A stretch of 22,945 bases of DNA. It comes from Bacillota bacterium (GTDB lineage Bacteria > Bacillota > Bacilli > Paenibacillales > Paenibacillaceae). Below the pieces are notes generated by a model. It did not search any database and was not told the origin of the DNA. It saw only the letters and a list, made by a program, of their open reading frames with translations. This document shows, one piece after another, positions 1 to 7,169 of the stretch (positions are counted from its first letter, which is position 1; each line of letters begins with the position of its first letter). Position numbers and translations under genes: made by a program. The stretch is from contig JAEWJS010000036.1 of assembly GCA_023386495.1 (NCBI GenBank), positions 1 through 22,945 of the forward strand, read 5' to 3'.

Positions 1-25
1 GGCCTATACCGGCAGCTGTGGCAGT

Positions 26-2284
26 TCAGCGCGAGCTGACGTCCGCCATAATCCACAGCCATCTCGAGGAGGGGTGCACCCAGACCTCCTTGTAGTTGTA
101 GCAGTTCTGCGCCGGCCAGTACGGCACGTCATGATGGCGGTTCGTCTGAATCCCGACCGGCAGCGAGCCGCTAATATCGCCTGATGTAGCGGTATACTGC
201 GCGGCATAATCATAGCCCTCGCCGTACATGAGGCTCTGGCCGAACGGGTTGCTGCCGACGGTCCACTCGAGCTGCTGATCCACGAGCCTCCACAACGACG
301 GCCGATCCAGCAGCCGCGCAGCTGCCGACACGCCCTTCGTCTGCGACAGCACCGTTCCCGAATTGCCGCGCATCGCGTACCAGACCGGGAACAACCGCAA
401 GTAATAGCGATCGCTGAGCCGGATGCCGCTGAGCACCTGCTCCCGATAAGCCGGATCATCGGACTCGAGCAGATCGTAGACGCCTGCCGGCAGCATGCCG
501 TACGGCTGCGTGTAAGCGGCCATTTGCTCGACATAATCGGCGTAGAGGGATACGCATGCGCGCCATGCCTCGGCCGACGGATGCGTCGGAATCAGCTTCA
601 CCAGCTCGCACAATGCGACGATCGGTGCCTGTTCATGCCCGCGATGCGGAAAATGCAAGATGCGCGCGTGCTCCGGCGTCGCGTAGAAGTAACCGCGCAC
701 GGGCACGTCCCACTCCGGCAGCGCCGTCTGCTGGCAAGCCAAGACATAGTCGGCCAGTTCGACAGCAGCGCTGCTATACTGCGCTTCTCCCGTGCAGCGG
801 TACAGCTCGATCGAGGCAAGCACGCCCTGCGCGGCCGTGATGACATGGAGCGGCTCGTCGGAATCCCGCGCGAACTGCCAGTCCTCCCGGGCCGTCTGCA
901 AGTAGGCCGCGCCTGCGATCGGATCCGACTCGCCGTAGACGCGCGAAGCCATCGCCTCCGCAGCCGACGCGATATAGTTCGACATCGGATCATTGCCTGC
1001 TGGATGGACCTCGTCGTCAACCGTGCCGATGATGCCGTCCGTCCACAGATCCATCGTCATCCATACCGCGCGATAGCCGTCCCCGAACCGCGTCTTCACG
1101 ACCCAGTCCAGCCCCCACTTCGCCTCCTCCTTCAGACGCTCCGCCAATACGGTATCTCTGCTCCCTACCGTCTCTGCCAGCTCCAGCATCGCATACACCG
1201 CTTCTGCCGTATTGACTAACCCTTGCGACAGGTCGCCCGCGTCATGCCAGCCGCCGTTCACGACGATCTGCTTGCCGTCATGCTCGCAGCGGAAGTCGCG
1301 GTGGCACTCGCCGTGTATGCCCGGGATCTCGGTGCCGCAGCGCAAGCAGTAGAAGAAATTCAGCGTCTTCCAGATGCTGTCCGTCCACACTTCATCCCCG
1401 ATTCGGAACGGCTCGGATTGCAGCGCGCCAGCCGCGATCCGGTATTCGCCCGCTTCCGCAAGCGCGCTGAAGTCCATGAGCTGATACGAACCGATCGCCG
1501 AATCCATGCTTTCCACGGCCTTGTCCAGCACGACAGCCCCTGTCCTGCTATCGCACACTTGGAACGTCGCCGCAGTCAGCCCGCTTGCGTAAGCCATTTT
1601 GGTCGAAGACCGTGCATAACCCGAATGGCTATAGGCGAGCCGTCCCGGCGCGACCGCCCAGCCTTCTGCATAGTCTGGCTCTACGCGCTGGAGCTCGATG
1701 CCGCCGATCTCGTACTGAATCTCGCGTGCCGCACCGACATCGCTGCCTTGCAGCCGGTACACGAATTCCAGACCGGTGACCTTGTCGCGGGACAGATGCT
1801 CGATCTCCCAGACGACATAGTTCCATTGATCCGGCTGCAAGAGGAAATAGTGAATGCCTTCCCGCAAATAATCGTCCGGCACGCGCAGCGTTCCTTCATT
1901 ATGAAGGACGACGGACATCGAGATCGTGCGGAAGCCGGGGAACGTCGGGTATATCCAGAAGGCGACACGATTGTAATCCTGCCAGTTCTCGCCGTCCACC
2001 CTGCGCGTCACGGACGACTTGCCGTGCGGCCGCCCCGGCGCCTCCGTCTGGTATTGCTTGCTGGAAGTCGTCGGCGACGTGACGCGGACCGAACGAAGCC
2101 CCAGCTTTGCTCGCTCCTCCGTGAAGCTAAGCTCGCCCTGCTCCACTAATGCCCAACGCGACTTGTCCTCGATGCGATCGAGCACGCGCGCTGCCAGAAC
2201 CTCTTTGTCCCGCCAGCGCTTCTCGGCCGTTCGACTCTCGTCGATCGGCAGCGGGAAGCTCGTATGCTGCCAGTTCTCGTTCAC
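26..2284 (-). CDS. Glycoside hydrolase family 9-type enzyme, cytoplasmic
   Basis: A 752-residue protein beginning at GTG 2284, with GGAGGAGG about 7 bases upstream. Residues 40-200 look like a beta-sandwich accessory domain I cannot name. Residues 213-297 resemble the Ig-like domain that precedes many GH9 catalytic modules. The catalytic (alpha/alpha)6 part follows. It has a zinc-site-like Cys316 with Cys327-His328, the GH9 base motif GGWHDAGD (344-351, Asp348/Asp351), NPFGQS (679-684), RHHD near 716, and Glu733 in KEVW as candidate acid. There is no signal peptide or anchor, so it should act in the cytoplasm. It is the last gene of the importer operon, 18 bases after the upstream permease, so it probably cleaves an imported oligosaccharide rather than attacking polymer outside the cell. 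The GH9 assignment is firm; the substrate (beta-glucan, cello- or amino-sugar oligomer) is unknown. Confidence 0.85.
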   Translation of the reverse strand: MNENWQHTSFPLPIDESRTAEKRWRDKEVLAARVLDRIEDKSRWALVEQGELSFTEERAKLGLRSVRVTSPTTSSKQYQTEAPGRPHGKSSVTRRVDGENWQDYNRVAFWIYPTFPGFRTISMSVVLHNEGTLRVPDDYLREGIHYFLLQPDQWNYVVWEIEHLSRDKVTGLEFVYRLQGSDVGAAREIQYEIGGIELQRVEPDYAEGWAVAPGRLAYSHSGYARSSTKMAYASGLTAATFQVCDSRTGAVVLDKAVESMDSAIGSYQLMDFSALAEAGEYRIAAGALQSEPFRIGDEVWTDSIWKTLNFFYCLRCGTEIPGIHGECHRDFRCEHDGKQIVVNGGWHDAGDLSQGLVNTAEAVYAMLELAETVGSRDTVLAERLKEEAKWGLDWVVKTRFGDGYRAVWMTMDLWTDGIIGTVDDEVHPAGNDPMSNYIASAAEAMASRVYGESDPIAGAAYLQTAREDWQFARDSDEPLHVITAAQGVLASIELYRCTGEAQYSSAAVELADYVLACQQTALPEWDVPVRGYFYATPEHARILHFPHRGHEQAPIVALCELVKLIPTHPSAEAWRACVSLYADYVEQMAAYTQPYGMLPAGVYDLLESDDPAYREQVLSGIRLSDRYYLRLFPVWYAMRGNSGTVLSQTKGVSAAARLLDRPSLWRLVDQQLEWTVGSNPFGQSLMYGEGYDYAAQYTATSGDISGSLPVGIQTNRHHDVPYWPAQNCYNYKEVWVHPSSRWLWIMADVSSR

Positions 2285-2302
2285 CGTAACGCCCTCCTCC
2301 GA

Positions 2303-3121
2303 TCAGAACTTCACCGCACCCGCAAGTGCGCCGTTGACGAGATATTTTTGCACGAACATGTACAGAATGACCAGCGGAATCGCCACGATGACGATACCGC
2401 AGGCAAGCAGCGGCCAGTTGTTCAGGTATTGACCCGAGAAGGCGTACAAGCCGCGCGTGATCGGCTGCTTCGCGTTGTCCGATAGATAGATCGTCGGGCC
2501 GATAATGTCGTTCCATGTCCCGATTGCCGTGAGCAGCGTGCCTGTCGCGAGGACCGGCTTCGTGAGCGGAATCAAGATCTGGAAGATGTAGCGCAAGTAA
2601 CCGCAGCCGTCCATCGCGGCCGCTTCGTCCAGCTCTCTGGACACCGACTTGATGTAGCCGACGAACATCAGGAACGCGATGCCGGTGCCGCCGGTGCGCA
2701 GCAAAATATAGCCGATCTCCGTGTTGTACAGTCCCAGCGCGTTCATCAGCGAGAACTGCGGCACGAGCGGGTTCGGGATGAACAGCGAGATCGTGAACAG
2801 GAAATAGATGAAACCGCTGAACTTCACGTAGCCGCGCGCGATCGGATACGCCGCGAAGATCGACAGCAGCACCGATCCCACCGTCGACACGACTGTATAC
2901 AGCAAGCTGTTGCCGATATATCGGGAGAAGTTCCCCTTGCTCCAAGCCTCGGTGAAGTTGCCGAACTGGAAGCCTTGAGCCAGCCCCACGGGATCCTTCA
3001 AATATTCGAATGACGTCTTCATCGTCGTGTTCAAGAGGAAGAACAACGGCACGAGATAGGCCAGCAGAACGAGCAGGACGATCGTATAACGCGAGAGCAG
3101 CGATAGATTCGATTCGCGCAT
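2303..3121 (-). CDS. Carbohydrate ABC transporter permease, MalG/AraQ type
   Basis: A 272-residue inner-membrane protein of usual length for CUT1 MalG-like permeases. It has about six hydrophobic segments: the first at residues 10-31, others near 75-97, 107-130, 140-158, 185-205 and 243-262. The cytoplasmic EAA loop, which docks the ATPase, is visible as ELDEAAAMDG near residues 174-183, followed by the typical IPLTKP. Its ATG shares one base with the stop codon of the preceding permease (TAATG at 3119-3123), which indicates translational coupling. It pairs with that permease to form the sugar channel. No ATPase gene is in the operon, so a shared MsmK/MsmX-like ATPase encoded elsewhere is inferred. 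Confidence 0.93.
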   Translation of the reverse strand: MRESNLSLLSRYTIVLLVLLAYLVPLFFLLNTTMKTSFEYLKDPVGLAQGFQFGNFTEAWSKGNFSRYIGNSLLYTVVSTVGSVLLSIFAAYPIARGYVKFSGFIYFLFTISLFIPNPLVPQFSLMNALGLYNTEIGYILLRTGGTGIAFLMFVGYIKSVSRELDEAAAMDGCGYLRYIFQILIPLTKPVLATGTLLTAIGTWNDIIGPTIYLSDNAKQPITRGLYAFSGQYLNNWPLLACGIVIVAIPLVILYMFVQKYLVNGALAGAVKF

Positions 3122-4017
3122 TACATCTCCACCTCTCTTCTGCGCAAGTAGATCATGGCGACCACCGTTACCACGAGCACTAACAGGAATTGAACCATGG
3201 CCGTCGCCGATGCGAGGCCGAAGTCGGCCGATGCATTGTTGGCAATGGCCGTCGAGAATACGTCAAGCGCCAAGGTGCGCGTATAGAATGCGCCGTTGGT
3301 CAGGACGTAGATAATGTCGAACGTCTGCAGCGCGCCGATAATCGAGAGCAGCATATTGACGGTAAAAGCCGGCGCGATCATCGGGAACGTAATGTTGCGG
3401 AAGGATTGCCACTTCGTCGTGCCGTCGATATACCCGGCTTCGTACATATCCTTGGGGATCGACTGCAGACCGGCCAGGAAAATCGTCATCGAATACGCCA
3501 TGTACATCCAGATCTGCACGAAGATGACGAGCTCGAACGCGACGTCGTAACTGCCGAAGAAATTCGAGCGCGTGCCGAACATTTCAAGAACCGATTGCAC
3601 CGGGCCGCCGATCGGATTGAACATTAACTTCCAGATCAAGCCGGAGATCGTCACGCCGAGCACGACCGGGAGAAAATACGTCGCGCGGTAGAACACGTCG
3701 CCGCGCAGCTTCTTGTTGATAATAACGGCCATGAACAGCGCGATGGCGTTCTGAATGACGACGACGGAGAAGGCGAATTGCACGGACCGCCAGGCAGACG
3801 CGATTCGTTCGCCGGAGTCCGAGGAGAATAGGAATCTTCGGTAATTTTCCAGGCCGATGAACTCCCATTTCACGCCGGGTATGCCCGTCGCGTTCGTTAA
3901 CGAGAAGAAGATGGTCGCGATCGACGGTCCCAGGCCGAATATGACATAGAGCAGCAGCGGGATCATCAACAGCGCCATCGGTAAATAGCGGGCCAGCCCT
4001 TTTCCGAATGGATACAT
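3121..4017 (-). CDS. Carbohydrate ABC transporter permease, MalF/LacF type
   Basis: A 298-residue membrane protein with about six transmembrane segments, the first at residues 12-34. The EAA loop DMYEAGYIDG is followed by FRNITFPMIAP, placing it in the BPD_transp_1 CUT1 family as the MalF-type half of the channel. It ends in a short basic tail (YLRRREVEM). An AAGGAG lies about 12 bases upstream of the ATG. It is separated from the binding-protein gene by 78 bases that hold a strong hairpin, so it may be expressed at a lower level than that gene. Substrate cannot be read from sequence; by context it is the oligosaccharide processed by the GH9 enzyme. Confidence 0.93.
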   Translation of the reverse strand: MYPFGKGLARYLPMALLMIPLLLYVIFGLGPSIATIFFSLTNATGIPGVKWEFIGLENYRRFLFSSDSGERIASAWRSVQFAFSVVVIQNAIALFMAVIINKKLRGDVFYRATYFLPVVLGVTISGLIWKLMFNPIGGPVQSVLEMFGTRSNFFGSYDVAFELVIFVQIWMYMAYSMTIFLAGLQSIPKDMYEAGYIDGTTKWQSFRNITFPMIAPAFTVNMLLSIIGALQTFDIIYVLTNGAFYTRTLALDVFSTAIANNASADFGLASATAMVQFLLVLVVTVVAMIYLRRREVEM

Positions 4018-4043
4018 GGCTCTCTCTCCTTCATGCGCGGTTA

Positions 4044-4084
4044 AAGAATGCGGGGTCTATTCCGTGGAAGAGACCCCGCTTCTT
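4044..4084 (-). terminator. Intercistronic hairpin between binding protein and permease genes
   Basis: GCGGGGTCT (4050-4058) pairs perfectly with AGACCCCGC (4071-4079). The stem extends through AAGAA/TTCTT around one bulged base. In the direction of transcription the stem is followed by only two or three U, so it is more likely a partial terminator or mRNA-stabilising structure than a complete stop. Such hairpins after binding-protein genes commonly leave that gene more strongly expressed than its permeases. Confidence 0.6.
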
Positions 4085-4095
4085 GCAATGGTGGT

Positions 4096-5448
4096 TTACT
4101 TAGGCGCTGCCGCGTCCCATTCTTTCTGCGACAGTTCTGCCAGCTCCTGCGGCGTCTTCAGCGGTCCGGCAGGTGCCAGGAATTCCGCATGGAGGCTCGA
4201 GCCTGCAACGTGCTCGCCCGCATTCTCGCGGTTGATGAACAGCTGATCCCATGCCAGCTTGAAGCCGTTCAGGTAAGGCGCCATCTCCTCGAGGAACGGA
4301 TCGTTGACTTCGACGTTCGCTTGCGTCGGCTGGAAGCCGGATGCCGTGACGAACTTCGCGTACTCTTCCGGCTCGGATTGCATGGCGAGCCATTTCAGCG
4401 CTGCATCCTTGTTCTTCGCTTTCTCCAGCACCATCCACGACATATCGTATTTGCCGGCCAACGCCGCGTTCTTCGCCGGATCGTTGCTGCCCGGTACCGG
4501 GAAGTAGCCGAATTGCAGATCCGGATTCGCGCCCTTGATTGCCGCTGCGTTCCAGGAGCCGTCGATCAGCATCGCGACTTGCTCGGAAGCGAACAGGCCA
4601 GGCGCCGAGCCGTAGTCTACGCCCATGAAGCTAGGAATGGCATTCTCCATGAGTACTTGCGCTTTCTCAAGAATCTCGATTTGCTTCGGATCGGTGAACT
4701 TCGTCGAGCCGTCCCACAGCCCTTTGATGAAGGCGAGTTGGTCGTCATGAATCGTAGCCGACAGACCTTGCACGGCCAGGTTGAACGGCCAAATGTCCTT
4801 GCCTGCGATGCCGAGCGGCTCTACGCCTGCGTCCTTCAGCGTCTTGAACACGTTCAACAGTTCATCCCAAGTCTTCGGTGCTTGCAGATTATGCTTCTCG
4901 AACACCGCTTTATTGTAGAAAATGCCCGTGAATGCGACCTTACCCATGTTCACGCCATAGATCTTGTCATTGTACGTGACCGAGTTGGCGACGTCGTTCG
5001 CATCCCAGTTGCTCATGAATGCTTCACCCGCCAAGTCCGCGATCAGGCCGGCATCGATCCACTGCTTCCATACCGGATCTTGCGCGCCTGGCGTCCACTC
5101 TTGCGGAACAGCCGCGAAGCCGCTCTTCAGCGCGAGAATGTCAACATCGTTCGCGCTGACGCGCGTCTGCTGCAGTTGGTCGTACGTCGCGTCCGAAGGG
5201 ACGATCGTGTAATCGACCTTGATGTTCGGATAGCGCTCCGTGAACCGCTTATTGAAGTCCTCGTAGTATTTGTTCGTGCCTTCGTTGATCCAGTGAATTA
5301 CCTTCAGCGTGACCGGTGCATCGCTGCTTCCTTTACCGCCGTCGCCGCTGTTGCCGGCAGCTTCCTTGCTGCCGCCGTTATTCCCGCCGCAAGCGGCCAA
5401 GAGCGTGGTGAACAAGGCAAGCATCAGTATCCACGAAACCTTTTTCAT
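4096..5448 (-). CDS. Extracellular sugar-binding lipoprotein of ABC importer
   Basis: A 450-residue family 1 solute-binding protein that captures sugar outside the membrane for the two downstream permeases. The chosen ATG at 5448 has AGGGGG just upstream and starts MKKVSWIL, a normal lipoprotein signal; upstream in-frame codons would add 21 residues with no function. The lipobox is Leu17-Ala18-Ala19-Cys20, with Cys20 the predicted lipidated residue, followed by a Gly/Ser/Asn linker to about residue 45. The mature part has the features of CUT1 binding proteins, such as the MLIDGSWNAAA segment. It is the first gene of the operon, preceded by a predicted promoter and a LacI-type operator. Confidence 0.94.
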   Translation of the reverse strand: MKKVSWILMLALFTTLLAACGGNNGGSKEAAGNSGDGGKGSSDAPVTLKVIHWINEGTNKYYEDFNKRFTERYPNIKVDYTIVPSDATYDQLQQTRVSANDVDILALKSGFAAVPQEWTPGAQDPVWKQWIDAGLIADLAGEAFMSNWDANDVANSVTYNDKIYGVNMGKVAFTGIFYNKAVFEKHNLQAPKTWDELLNVFKTLKDAGVEPLGIAGKDIWPFNLAVQGLSATIHDDQLAFIKGLWDGSTKFTDPKQIEILEKAQVLMENAIPSFMGVDYGSAPGLFASEQVAMLIDGSWNAAAIKGANPDLQFGYFPVPGSNDPAKNAALAGKYDMSWMVLEKAKNKDAALKWLAMQSEPEEYAKFVTASGFQPTQANVEVNDPFLEEMAPYLNGFKLAWDQLFINRENAGEHVAGSSLHAEFLAPAGPLKTPQELAELSQKEWDAAAPK

Positions 5449-5473
5449 GTTAATCCCCCTATTTGATGGTGTA

Positions 5474-5493
5474 TTACGAAATCGCTTTCGTAA
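5474..5493. promoter_or_regulatory. LacI-family operator O1, just downstream of the importer promoter
   Basis: TTACGAAATCGCTTTCGTAA is a 20-base inverted repeat with 8-base perfect arms and the central CG typical of LacI/GalR operators. It lies immediately after the predicted transcription start of the importer operon, so a bound repressor would block transcription. The matching site at 5672-5689 supports a common regulator, presumably the adjacent LacI protein (inference). Confidence 0.8.
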
Positions 5494-5502
5494 ATTACTT
5501 TC

Positions 5503-5531
5503 ATTATTCAATAGAGGTTGATTTTTGTAAA
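5503..5531 (-). promoter_or_regulatory. Promoter of the sugar importer/GH9 operon
   Basis: On the minus strand, a -35 TTTACA (5526-5531) is followed by a 17-base spacer and a -10 AATAAT (5503-5508), each 5/6 to the sigma-A consensus. The start of transcription would be near 5496, giving a leader of about 48 bases that contains operator O1 and the ribosome binding site. Confidence 0.65.
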
Positions 5532-5582
5532 TTCTCAGAATTCAAGATAAGGTTGCAAAATTATGGGTCATATCAACGGTTG

Positions 5583-5611
5583 TTGACGTGTCGGGGGGAG
5601 AATAATACAAT
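5583..5611 (+). promoter_or_regulatory. Promoter of the LacI-family regulator gene
   Basis: TTGACG (5583-5588), a 17-base spacer and TACAAT (5606-5611) form a good sigma-A promoter on the plus strand. Transcription would start near 5618, leaving a leader of about 100 bases that includes the second operator at 5672-5689. Confidence 0.65.
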
Positions 5612-5671
5612 GAGTGAAACACGGATGCAGATTGGTTCTCGAGGTTGTAGAGCAGGAATTATCGTGTTTTA

Positions 5672-5689
5672 TACGAAAACGGTTTAGTA
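5672..5689. promoter_or_regulatory. LacI-family operator O2, in the regulator's leader
   Basis: TACGAAAACGGTTTAGTA is an imperfect palindrome sharing the TACNAAANCGNTTTNGTA frame with O1. It lies between the predicted promoter and the ribosome binding site of the regulator gene, consistent with autorepression. The centre-to-centre distance to O1 is 197 bases, so looping between the two sites is possible. Confidence 0.7.
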
Positions 5690-5717
5690 GAAAGTGTGAG
5701 TGAAGGAGCCCTGCGCG

Positions 5718-6734
5718 ATGAACATTAAGACGATCGCCCAGTTAGCTGGCGTATCGGTGGCAACCGTCTCGAAAATCTTGAATAATTATAGCGACATCGG
5801 CGAAGAGACGCGGCTGCGCGTGCTGAAGATTATGGAAGAGAACGGCTATCGGCCCTCCTCGTCCGCGCGAACGCTGGCGACCAAGACATCGAACCTGGTC
5901 GGCGTCGTCTTCGCCGGCGAATTCAATTCCGATCTGGACCATCCCTTCTTCATTGCCGTGCTGAATTCGTTCAAGCGGCAGATCGGGTTCTTCGGCTACG
6001 ATCTGATCTTGTTCACGAATCAACGGTTCTTGAGCAGCAAGGAGGATTACTTGGCGAGGTGCAGGCATTACCATATTGACGGCTGCATCATCATTGCCGG
6101 CGACGAGATCGAGCCCAGCGTGCACCGGCTGGCCGAATCGGATATTCCTTGCGTGGGCATCGACCTCAAGCTCGAAGGCGAGCGGTTCGCCCACATCATG
6201 TCGGATAACGTGAAGGTCGCGTCGAAGGTCGTCGAGCATTTCTATCTGAACGGTTATCGGGATATCGGGCTGCTCGGCATCGATCGGCAATCCGCCGTCG
6301 TCTCCATCCGCGAGCAGTCGTTCAAGGAATCGATCCGCAACTTCGGCCTATCGCTCCGCGAAGGCTCTTGCTTCTATAGCGACGGCTATGACGAGGAATG
6401 CGGCTACGCCACCATGATGAATCGGATCGACAGCGGCATCCCCCTTCCCCGTGCCCTGTTCGCCGTATCGGACATGCTGGCAATCGGCGCCATGCGCGCG
6501 CTGAAGGAGCGCGGCATGTCGATTCCGCTCGATGTCGCGGTCGTCGGCTGCGACGATATCGAGACGAGCCGGCATACGGACCCGTCGCTTACGACCGTCC
6601 GCCAGGACAGCGAGAAGATCGGGCGGCTGGCTGCGATGATGCTGTTCGATCTGCTGAACAAGCAGTCGGAGGCGCGTACGATTCTGGTCGATCCCGAGCT
6701 GGTGGTGAGGCAGTCTTGCGGGGGATTGCAATAG
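5718..6734 (+). CDS. LacI-family transcriptional regulator of the importer operon
   Basis: A 338-residue repressor-type protein. The ATG at 5718 is preceded by AAGGAG with 9 bases spacing and gives the canonical start MNIKTIAQLAGVSVATVSKI. The GTG at 5700 would place the ribosome binding site inside the gene. Residues 1-25 are the helix-turn-helix, followed by the hinge helix region with YRPSSSARTL near residue 50. From about residue 60 on is the two-lobed periplasmic-binding-protein-like sensor domain, with VAVVGCDDIETSRHTDPSLTTV near residue 275. It is divergent from the sugar importer operon, and operators lie on both sides of the shared intergenic region, so it most likely represses both transcripts until the imported sugar binds. 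The effector is unknown. Confidence 0.92.
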   Translation: MNIKTIAQLAGVSVATVSKILNNYSDIGEETRLRVLKIMEENGYRPSSSARTLATKTSNLVGVVFAGEFNSDLDHPFFIAVLNSFKRQIGFFGYDLILFTNQRFLSSKEDYLARCRHYHIDGCIIIAGDEIEPSVHRLAESDIPCVGIDLKLEGERFAHIMSDNVKVASKVVEHFYLNGYRDIGLLGIDRQSAVVSIREQSFKESIRNFGLSLREGSCFYSDGYDEECGYATMMNRIDSGIPLPRALFAVSDMLAIGAMRALKERGMSIPLDVAVVGCDDIETSRHTDPSLTTVRQDSEKIGRLAAMMLFDLLNKQSEARTILVDPELVVRQSCGGLQ

Positions 6735-6752
6735 TAGGCGGTTGCTGTGGAG

Positions 6753-6780
6753 AAGAGCCCTGATTGGGCTCTTTTTTCTT
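6753..6780 (+). terminator. Rho-independent terminator of the LacI-family gene
   Basis: AAGAGCCC (6753-6760) and GGGCTCTT (6766-6773) form a perfect 8-bp stem with a 5-base loop, followed by a T-rich run to 6780. It lies 19 bases after the stop codon. Confidence 0.92.
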
Positions 6781-6800
6781 CTTCTGGCCGTTATCCCGTT

Positions 6801-6920
6801 CACTCAGGACAGTTGGCCGTATACGGCGACCGCTCCAAGGATGAGAAGCAGACGGTGTACATCGGGATTCCTTCCGCAATCATTGCGTTGTGCGGGCGAA
6901 TGACGGATTACATGCAATAG
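6801..6920 (+). pseudogene. Possible 3' relic of an unidentified coding gene
   Basis: The frame ending at TAG 6918-6920 reads smoothly as a protein C-terminus: HSGQLAVYGDRS, then KDEKQTVYIGIPSAI and IALCGRMTDYMQ. It has no start codon or ribosome binding site and begins right after the terminator of the preceding gene. Codon choice looks like the coding genes around it. The family is not recognised with confidence; the GIPSAI stretch recalls the end of saccharopine-dehydrogenase-like reductases, but this is a guess. It could also be a chance open frame. Confidence 0.35.
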
Positions 6921-7160
6921 CGAAGCATCGGCGCTATTAACGTACCCATATGCGCTAATTCAAGGGGCTTCGTCCATATAGATGCCCTATATGGGTTAAG
7001 ATCGCTAATTTGCGAACCGTCATGCGCTATTTAGCGAATTCTATACGTTAATGGGTTAGTAAGTGCGATAGGTGCCTGGAATAGCGCATGCATATCCCTT
7101 AACAGCGCAATTGCTTCGCTAATGCCCCATAGACCCAGAGCTTAGCGCTTGAATCACGAC
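6921..7160. repeat. Diverged intergenic repeat with GCGCTATT/GCGCTAATT units
   Basis: This 240-base non-coding stretch is AT-richer than the genes and is built from variants of GCGCTATT, GCGCTAATT and their complements (near 6931, 6953, 7003, 7023, 7080, 7103 and 7117), interleaved with CCCATAT or ATGGGTTA-like segments. CATGCGCTATT (7021-7031) is exactly inverted at AATAGCGCATG (7080-7090). CCATATAG (6974-6981) pairs with CTATATGG (6987-6994). It looks like a decayed dispersed intergenic element. No gene is seen in it. Confidence 0.5.
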
Positions 7161-7169
7161 GATCCTGCT

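Noticed and set aside
524..2149. Long plus-strand frames opposite the GH9 gene (524-1219 and 1223-2149)
   Set aside because: Arginine- and histidine-rich translations without motifs or ribosome sites, as expected for the reverse of a GC-rich gene; the GH9 motifs on the other strand are decisive.
4048..5466. A 472-codon plus-strand frame opposite the binding-protein gene
   Set aside because: It is antisense to a clear lipoprotein gene and shows no domain, signal or ribosome site. Its length is due to codon bias.
5610..5687. A 25-codon frame (MSETRMQIG...) with GGGGGAG upstream, ending inside operator O2
   Set aside because: Its ATG lies inside the -10 box of a well-matched TTGACG-N17-TACAAT promoter, and the peptide has no recognisable feature. 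Promoter reading preferred.
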